A stretch of 64,000 nucleotides of DNA, taken from positions 2,108,001-2,172,000 of the forward strand of contig NZ_CP041244.1 in the NCBI RefSeq assembly GCF_006547145.1, written 5' to 3'. This stretch comes from Actinomadura sp. WMMA1423 (GTDB lineage: Bacteria; Actinomycetota; Actinomycetes; Streptosporangiales; Streptosporangiaceae). The notes below the pieces were generated by a model. The model was given only the letters and a program-made list of their open reading frames with translations. It had not been told where the DNA came from and did not search any database. Positions 58,808 to 64,000 of this stretch are shown piece by piece (position 1 is the stretch's first letter; each line of letters starts with the position of its first letter). A program made the translations under genes and the position numbers.

Positions 58808-60199
58808 GTGGCCAACAACGGCCCCTTCGACATCGTCGTCCTAGGTGCCGGCAGCGGCGGGTACGCGTGCGCGCTGCGCGCCGCCGAGCTCGGCAAGTCC
58901 GTCGCGCTCGTCGAGCGGGACGAGTCGCTCGGCGGAACGTGCCTGAACCGCGGCTGCATCCCCACCAAGGCGCTGCTGCACGCGGCCGAGGTGGCGGACC
59001 AGTCCCGCGAGGCGGCGAAGTTCGGGGTGCGGACCACCTTCGAGGGCATCGACGTCGCCGGAGTGAACGCCTACAAGGACAAGGTCGTCTCGACGACCGT
59101 CAAGGGCCTCACCGGGCTGATCAAGTCCCGGGGCATCGAGGTCGTGCACGGCACCGGGCGGCTGGCCGGCCCCACGGCGGTCGAGGTCGACACCGCCGAG
59201 GGGACCCGCCGGATCGAGGGCGCGCACATCGTGCTCGGCACCGGGTCCGCGCCGAAGTCGCTGCCCGCCCTGGAGATCGACGGCGAGCGCGTCATCTCCA
59301 GCGACCACGCCCTGCGGCTGGAGCACGTCCCCGGCTCGGTCGTCATCCTCGGCGGCGGCGTCATCGGCGTCGAGTTCGCCAGCGTCTGGCGCTCGTTCGG
59401 CGCCGAGGTCACGATCGTCGAGGCGCTGCCGCACCTGCTCCCGCTGGAGGAGGAGTCCAGCTCCAAGCGACTGGAGCGCGCCTTCCGCAAGCGGGGCATC
59501 AAGTTCGAGCTCGGCACCCGGTTCCAGAGCGCCAAGACGACCCAGGGCGGCATCTCGGTCACCCTCGAGGACGGCAAGACGATCGACGCGGAGCTGCTGC
59601 TGGTGGCGGTGGGCCGCGGGCCGGTCTCCGACGGGATCGGCCTGGCCGAGGCCGGGGTCGAGACCGAGCGCGGGTTCGTCAAGGTCGACGAGTACTGCCG
59701 GACGAGCGTCCCGACGATCTCCGCGGTCGGCGACCTCGTCCCCACCCCGCAGCTGGCGCACGTCGGCTTCGCCGAGGGCATCCTCGTCGCCGAGCGGCTG
59801 GGCGGGCTCACCCCGCCGCCGATCGACTACGACGGCGTCCCTCGCATCACCTACTCCGACCCCGAGGTGGCCTCGGTCGGCATCACGTCCGCCGTGGCCC
59901 GCGAGCGCGGGTACGAGATCAAGGAGGTCACCTACGACCTCGCCGGCAACCCCAAGAGCAAGATCCTGGGGACGCAGGGCGAGGTCAAGGTGATCGCGGC
60001 CGCGGACGGCCCCGTCCTCGGCATCCACATGGTCGGCGCACGCGTCGGCGAGCTCATCGCGGAGGGGCAGCTCATCTACAACTGGGAGGCCCTGCCCGGC
60101 GAGGTCGCCCAGCTGATCCACCCCCACCCGACCCAGTCCGAGGCGGTCGGCGAGGCGCATCTCGCCCTCGCCGGCAAACCACTGCACGTGCACGGCTGA
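58808..60199 (+). CDS. lpdA: Dihydrolipoyl dehydrogenase (E3)
   Basis: 463 aa. FAD motif VLGAGSGGYACALRAAELG, redox disulfide GGTCLNRGCIPTKALL, NAD motif VILGGGVIGVEFASVWRSFG, and the active-site His-Glu pair in HPHPTQSE. Reoxidises the lipoyl group of the E2 protein encoded 36 bases downstream, feeding electrons to NAD. GTG at 58808 follows AAGGGAG; the leader contains a stable hairpin. Confidence 0.96.
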   Translation: MANNGPFDIVVLGAGSGGYACALRAAELGKSVALVERDESLGGTCLNRGCIPTKALLHAAEVADQSREAAKFGVRTTFEGIDVAGVNAYKDKVVSTTVKGLTGLIKSRGIEVVHGTGRLAGPTAVEVDTAEGTRRIEGAHIVLGTGSAPKSLPALEIDGERVISSDHALRLEHVPGSVVILGGGVIGVEFASVWRSFGAEVTIVEALPHLLPLEEESSSKRLERAFRKRGIKFELGTRFQSAKTTQGGISVTLEDGKTIDAELLLVAVGRGPVSDGIGLAEAGVETERGFVKVDEYCRTSVPTISAVGDLVPTPQLAHVGFAEGILVAERLGGLTPPPIDYDGVPRITYSDPEVASVGITSAVARERGYEIKEVTYDLAGNPKSKILGTQGEVKVIAAADGPVLGIHMVGARVGELIAEGQLIYNWEALPGEVAQLIHPHPTQSEAVGEAHLALAGKPLHVHG

Positions 60200-60235
60200 C
60201 AAGCCGCACAAGTATTCCGAAGGAGTCGCTGAGAC

Positions 60236-61756
60236 ATGCCGGTCTCCGTCACCATGCCCCAGCTCGGCGAGAGCGTCACCGAGGGCACCGTCACCCGCTG
60301 GCTCAAGAAGGAGGGCGAGCGCGTCGAGACCGACGAGCCGCTCCTGGAGGTGTCCACCGACAAGGTCGACACCGAGATCCCCTCGCCCGCCTCGGGCATC
60401 CTCACGAGCATCACCGTCGCCGAGGACGAGACCGTCGAGGTCGGCGCCGAACTGGCCGTCATCGGCGACGAGGGCGAGGCGCCGTCCGGCGGCGGCGCCC
60501 CCGCCGCCGAGGAGCAGGAGGCGGAGCCGCAGCAGGAGCCCCAGCAGGAGGCCCCGCAGCAGGAGGAGGCCCCGCAGCAGGCCGAGCAGCCGCAGCAGGC
60601 CCAGCAGCAGCAGGCCCCGCCGCCCGCCGCGTGGCCCCCGCCGGCGCAGCAGCAGCCCGCGGCCCCGCCGTCCCCGGCGCCCGCCCCGGCACCGCAGCCG
60701 CAGGCCCAGCAGCAGCCCGCCCCGGAGCAGCAGCCGGCGCCCCAGCAGCCCGCCCAGCAGGCGGAGCCGGGCGACGGCCCGTACGTCACGCCGCTGGTGC
60801 GCAAGCTGGCGGCCGAGCACAACGTGGACCTCGGCACGGTCAAGGGCACCGGCGTCGGCGGCCGCATCCGCAAGCAGGACGTCCTGGAGGCGGCCCGCGC
60901 CGCCCAGCAGGCCGCCCAGCGTCCGGCCGCGCCCGCCGCCCCGGCGGCCCCCGCCCCGGCCCAGGCCCAGGCCCCCGTCGGCCGCCACGCCGCCCCGGCG
61001 CCCGCCGGCGCCCCCGCCGAGCAGATGGCGCTGCGCGGCCGGACCGAGAAGATGTCGCGCATGCGGCAGACGATCGCCCGCCGCATGGTCGAGTCGCTGC
61101 AGGTGTCCGCGCAGCTCACCACCGTGGTCGAGGTGGACATCACCAAGATCGCGCGGCTGCGGGAGCAGGCCAGGGCCGACTTCCAGGCCCGCGAGGGCGT
61201 CAAGCTGTCGTTCATGCCGTTCTTCGCGCTGGCGGCGGTCGAGGCCCTCAAGGCGCACCCGAAGCTGAACGCGGTCATCAACAGCGAGACCAACGAGGTC
61301 ACCTACCACGAGGTGGAGAACCTCTCCATCGCGGTCGACGTCCCCGAGCGCGGCCTGATGGTCCCGGTCGTGCACAACGCGGGCCAGCTCAACCTGGGCG
61401 GCCTCGCGCAGCGGATCGCCGACGTCGCCGAGCGCACCCGCACCAACAAGGTGAGCCCGGACGAGCTGGCGGGCGGCACGTTCACGCTGACCAACACCGG
61501 CAGCCGCGGCGCCCTGTTCGACACCCCGATCCTCAACCAGCCGCAGGTCGCCATGCTCGGCACCGGCGCCGTCGTCAAGCGCCCGGCCGTCATCGACGAC
61601 CCGGAGCTGGGCGAGGTCATCGCGGTCCGGTCGATGGTCTACCTGGCGCTGACCTACGACCACCGCCTGATCGACGGCGCGGACGCGGCCCGCTTCCTCG
61701 CCACGGTCAAGCACCGCCTGGAGGAGGGCAACTTCGAGGCCGAGCTCGGCCTCTGA
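60236..61756 (+). CDS. sucB: 2-oxoglutarate dehydrogenase E2 (dihydrolipoyl succinyltransferase)
   Basis: 506 aa. One lipoyl domain with the modified Lys in [10 protein letters not shown] (K43), a very long Gln/Pro/Ala linker (about residues 85-180), a peripheral-subunit-binding domain ([34 protein letters not shown]), a second linker and the catalytic domain ending [16 protein letters not shown]. Actinobacterial relatives serve both pyruvate and oxoglutarate complexes (DlaT, Rv2215), so the exact oxoacid is uncertain. ATG at 60236 follows GAAGGAG. Co-transcribed with lpdA and near lipB, which provides its lipoyl precursor. Confidence 0.94.
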   Translation: MPVSVTMPQLGESVTEGTVTRWLKKEGERVETDEPLLEVSTDKVDTEIPSPASGILTSITVAEDETVEVGAELAVIGDEGEAPSGGGAPAAEEQEAEPQQEPQQEAPQQEEAPQQAEQPQQAQQQQAPPPAAWPPPAQQQPAAPPSPAPAPAPQPQAQQQPAPEQQPAPQQPAQQAEPGDGPYVTPLVRKLAAEHNVDLGTVKGTGVGGRIRKQDVLEAARAAQQAAQRPAAPAAPAAPAPAQAQAPVGRHAAPAPAGAPAEQMALRGRTEKMSRMRQTIARRMVESLQVSAQLTTVVEVDITKIARLREQARADFQAREGVKLSFMPFFALAAVEALKAHPKLNAVINSETNEVTYHEVENLSIAVDVPERGLMVPVVHNAGQLNLGGLAQRIADVAERTRTNKVSPDELAGGTFTLTNTGSRGALFDTPILNQPQVAMLGTGAVVKRPAVIDDPELGEVIAVRSMVYLALTYDHRLIDGADAARFLATVKHRLEEGNFEAELGL

Positions 61757-61774
61757 CCCTCCCGCGCGTCCGCC

Positions 61775-61808
61775 GGACCCCGCCGCGCCCGCACGGGCGG
61801 CGGGGTCC
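61775..61808 (+). terminator. Hairpin terminator after sucB
   Basis: GGACCCCGCCGC (61775-61786) pairs perfectly with GCGGCGGGGTCC (61797-61808), 18 bases beyond the sucB stop. Confidence 0.75.
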
Positions 61809-61882
61809 CGCGCGTTCCGGGGAAACGCGGGACCCGCCGCGGAGTCCGCCACAGGGCGCCACCCTCCCTCTACGCTGGGGGT

Positions 61883-62770
61883 ATGAGGGTCACCGTCACG
61901 GGCTCGTCGGGTCTCATCGGCTCGGCGCTGGTGCAGTCGCTGCGGGAGGACGGCCACGACGTCGTCCGGCTGGTGCGCAGGGAGCCGTCCGGGCCCGGAG
62001 AGGCGCGCTGGTCCCCGGCCGACGGCTGCGTCGACAAGCAGTCGCTGGAGGGCGCGGACGCCGTGGTGCACCTGGCGGGCGCCGGGGTCGGCGACCGGCC
62101 GTGGACCAAGGCCTACAAACAGAAGATCCGCGACAGCCGGCTGGTCGGCACCCGCACGCTCGCCGAGGCGATCGCGACCGCCTCGCCCCGGCCCCGGGTG
62201 CTGGTGTGCGGCTCGGCGATCGGGTTCTACGGCGACACCGGAGACCGGGAGGTCGACGAGGACTCCCCCGCCGGGCAGGGGTTCCTGTCCGACCTCGTCC
62301 GCGACTGGGAGGCCGCCGCCGCGCCCGCGCGCGACGCGGGGGTGCGGGTCGTCCATCCGCGGACGGGCGTCGTGCTGGCCCGCGAGGGCGGCATCCTCGG
62401 GCGCACCCTCTCGCTCTTCAAGCTCGGCCTCGGCGGCGACCTCGGCGACGGCCGCCAGTGGACGAGCTGGATCTCCCTCCCCGACGAGATCGCCGCGCTG
62501 CGGTTCCTCATCGACGCCGACATCGCCGGGCCGGTCAACCTGACCGCGCCGAACCCGGTGACCAACGACGCCTACACCAAGGCGGTCGGCCGCGCCCTGC
62601 ACCGGCCCGCCCGGCTGTCGGTCCCGAAGTTCGCGCTGCGCGCCGCCCTGGGCGGCTTCGCCGACGAGGGTCCGCTGGTCAGCCAGCGGGTCCTGCCGCG
62701 CCGGCTGCTGGACGCCGGGTTCGGGTTCGCGCACGAGGACGTCGACTCGGCCCTCGCGGCCGTGCTGTGA
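61883..62770 (+). CDS. TIGR01777-family epimerase (SDR39U1/SulA-like)
   Basis: 295 aa. Extended SDR fold: VTVTGSSGLIGSALVQSL, VVHLAGAGVGDRPWTKAYKQKIRDSRLVGTRTL, VCGSAIGFYGDTGDREVDE, FLSDLVRDWEAA, and a C-terminal DUF1731-type region (SVPKFALRAALGGFADEGPLVSQRVLPRRLLDAGF). Enzymatic role unknown. ATG at 61883 lies 6 bases below TACGCT, leaderless. Rv2216 in M. tuberculosis sits identically between the E2 gene and lipB (from memory). Confidence 0.93.
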   Translation: MRVTVTGSSGLIGSALVQSLREDGHDVVRLVRREPSGPGEARWSPADGCVDKQSLEGADAVVHLAGAGVGDRPWTKAYKQKIRDSRLVGTRTLAEAIATASPRPRVLVCGSAIGFYGDTGDREVDEDSPAGQGFLSDLVRDWEAAAAPARDAGVRVVHPRTGVVLAREGGILGRTLSLFKLGLGGDLGDGRQWTSWISLPDEIAALRFLIDADIAGPVNLTAPNPVTNDAYTKAVGRALHRPARLSVPKFALRAALGGFADEGPLVSQRVLPRRLLDAGFGFAHEDVDSALAAVL

Positions 62771-62868
62771 CTCCCAAGAAACGTCAAAGTCCCGGGCGGC
62801 CTCCTTCGATGGCCATACGGTGGCGATGAGACGGACGGCCTACCCGGGACGGCCTACTAGGGGGATGC

Positions 62869-63606
62869 ATGAGCACCGACGGACAGCCGCACATCCTCGC
62901 CATCGGCGGCGGCAGCTTCGTGCCCGACGGCAGGGAGGGGCTCGCCCCGAGCCCGCTGCTGCGCTACGCCTTCGACCTGACCGGCCAGGACCGCCCGAGG
63001 GTGTGCTTCCTGACGACCGCCGTCGGCGACGACGCGGGGTGCGTCGCCCGCTTCTACGCCGCGTTCTCCTCGATGGACGCCGAGGTCAGCCATCTCGCGC
63101 TGTTCCCGATGCCGAACGTCCCCGACGTCCGGGCGCACCTGCTCGGCCAGGACCTGCTGTACGTGTCGGGCGGCAGCGTCGCGAACCTGCTGGCCCTGTG
63201 GCGGCTGCACGGCCTCGACGAGATCATGCGCGAGGCGTGGCTGGAGGGCGTCGTGCTGTCCGGGCAGAGCGCGGGCGCGCTGTGCTGGCACGTCGGCGGC
63301 AACACCGACTCGTTCGGGCCGCAGCTGCGGCCGCTGACCGACGGCCTCGGCCTCCTGCCGTACTCGTGCGGCGTCCACTACGACAGCGACCCGCAGCGTC
63401 GCCCGCTGCTCCAGCAGCTCGTCGGCGAGGGGACCCTGCCCGGCGGGTACGCGGCCGACGAGGCGGTGGGCCTGCACTACGTCGGCGCCGAGTTCGTCCA
63501 GGCCGTCTCCTACCGGCGGGACGCGGGCGCCTACAGGATCGAGCCGGACGGGCCGGGGACGGCGAAGGAGTACCGGCTGGAACCCCGGCTGCTCGCCTCG
63601 TTCTGA
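62869..63606 (+). CDS. Peptidase E-like serine hydrolase (S51)
   Basis: 245 aa. Class I glutamine amidotransferase-like fold of the peptidase E family: nucleophile Ser in [13 protein letters not shown], His in [14 protein letters not shown], and [24 protein letters not shown]. Family members cut Asp-X dipeptides or cyanophycin-like material. No signal peptide. ATG at 62869 follows AGGGGG. Upstream, GGACGGCCTAC occurs twice within 20 bases (about 62832-62854), meaning unknown. Confidence 0.88.
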   Translation: MSTDGQPHILAIGGGSFVPDGREGLAPSPLLRYAFDLTGQDRPRVCFLTTAVGDDAGCVARFYAAFSSMDAEVSHLALFPMPNVPDVRAHLLGQDLLYVSGGSVANLLALWRLHGLDEIMREAWLEGVVLSGQSAGALCWHVGGNTDSFGPQLRPLTDGLGLLPYSCGVHYDSDPQRRPLLQQLVGEGTLPGGYAADEAVGLHYVGAEFVQAVSYRRDAGAYRIEPDGPGTAKEYRLEPRLLASF

Positions 63607-63643
63607 GGAGCGGCTCGGGCGGTCACGGCATAAGCTTGCCCGT

Positions 63644-64000
63644 GTGAGCGATGTGGACGTACGCGAGCTGGTAGTGGTGCATGCGGGGTTCGGCTCGGCG
63701 GCCGTCCCCTACGAGGACGGCTGGGAGCTGCAGAAGCGCACCCACGCGCTGCGGGTGGACGACGCCATCCCCGACACCGTCCTGCTGCTGGAGCACCGGC
63801 CCGTCTACACGGCGGGCAAGCGGACGGAGGCGCTCGACCGCCCGTTCGGCGACCCCGGCGCCCCGGTCGTCGACGTCGACCGCGGCGGGAAGATCACCTG
63901 GCACGGCCCGGGGCAGCTCACCGGCTACCCGATCGTCCGGCTTCCCGACCCGGTGGACGTCGTCGGCTACGTGCGGCTGCTGGAGCGGATGATGATGGAC
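63644..64000 (+). CDS. lipB: Lipoyl(octanoyl) transferase, 5' part
   Basis: 119 codons are visible; the gene runs off the right edge and has no stop in the window. The sequence includes [16 protein letters not shown] (conserved His) and [20 protein letters not shown], the LipB signature. It moves octanoate from acyl carrier protein to lipoyl domains, for example that of the E2 protein at 60.2 kb. GTG at 63644 lies 7 bases below TAAGCT, leaderless. The catalytic Cys-Lys region is outside the window. Confidence 0.95.
   Translation, partial: MSDVDVRELVVVHAGFGSAAVPYEDGWELQKRTHALRVDDAIPDTVLLLEHRPVYTAGKRTEALDRPFGDPGAPVVDVDRGGKITWHGPGQLTGYPIVRLPDPVDVVGYVRLLERMMMD

Noticed and set aside
58717-62829. 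Very long open frames over lpdA, sucB and the epimerase gene on both strands
   Set aside because: They are shadow frames of strongly biased high-GC genes: Arg/Gly/Pro/Ala-rich, no family similarity, no ribosome site, while the real frames carry clear enzyme motifs.
1-64000. tRNA, rRNA, prophage or transposase genes
   Set aside because: No tRNA cloverleaf, ribosomal RNA segment, integrase or transposase motif was recognised on reading; a tRNAscan-SE and profile search would be decisive.

Overview
The window is high-GC actinobacterial chromosome. Third codon positions are almost all G or C, GTG starts are common, and several start codons lie 6-8 bases below a TANNNT box (leaderless transcripts). 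The content fits an actinomycete of the order Streptosporangiales, possibly Thermomonosporaceae such as Actinomadura; that placement is inference from gene families, not a measured phylogeny. From memory, the backbone follows the Mycobacterium tuberculosis order Rv2182c to Rv2217: plsC, SRPBCC protein, fadD, pimB, NlpC/P60 protein, exonuclease/UvrC-like fusion, trpD, ctaE-qcrCAB, ctaC, adoK, HesB protein, DUF3043 protein, cobU/cobS, pepA, sucB, TIGR01777 epimerase, lipB.

Layout. 1-9.2 kb: end of a MacS-type sensor kinase, acyltransferase, a two-helix membrane protein with a small upstream ORF, exonuclease/endonuclease/phosphatase, ROK glucokinase, SRPBCC protein, phosphoesterase, CutC, fatty acyl-CoA ligase, atypical SDR. 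9.3-16.3 kb: a five-gene envelope/redox cluster (inactive M23-like membrane protein, two-haem ferric-reductase-like protein, NuoF-ferredoxin fusion, DUF4142, DUF1996) with coding minisatellites in three genes. 17.3-22.8 kb: pimB and the ctaE-qcrC-qcrA-qcrB operon. 22.9-24.5 kb: atypical receiver protein and trpD. 24.5-30 kb: a polyamine-type ABC importer (potA and potD-potB-potC) facing a GntR regulator and a Cache-domain protein. 30-34.7 kb: Lrp-type RAM protein, rhomboid protease, DEDDh/GIY-YIG fusion, NYN protein.

34.8-41.8 kb is a cell-wall block: NlpC/P60 hydrolase, two consecutive cyclic di-AMP (ydaO-type) riboswitches, a CHAP-domain hydrolase, a zinc metalloprotease, an M48 membrane protease and an L,D-transpeptidase. 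41.9-44.8 kb: ctaC-ctaD-ctaF, which with the bc1 operon gives a complete cytochrome bc1-aa3 respiratory branch. 45-49.5 kb: a cysteine desulfurase-like enzyme coupled to a TusA-like carrier, adenosine kinase, ErpA-type iron-sulfur insertion protein, quinolinate synthase. 49.5-52.2 kb: the PspA / PspAA / HtpX / PspAB envelope-stress set. 52.4-64 kb: DUF3043 protein, aldo/keto reductase, DsbA-like thioredoxin, cobU-cobS, leucyl aminopeptidase, lpdA-sucB (E3 and E2 of 2-oxoacid dehydrogenase), TIGR01777 epimerase, peptidase E-like protein and the start of lipB, whose product makes the octanoyl group later used on the E2 lipoyl domain.

No tRNA, rRNA, CRISPR array, insertion sequence or prophage was recognised. 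The most unusual items are the tandem c-di-AMP riboswitches at 36.4-36.9 kb and the envelope/redox cluster at 9.3-16.3 kb.
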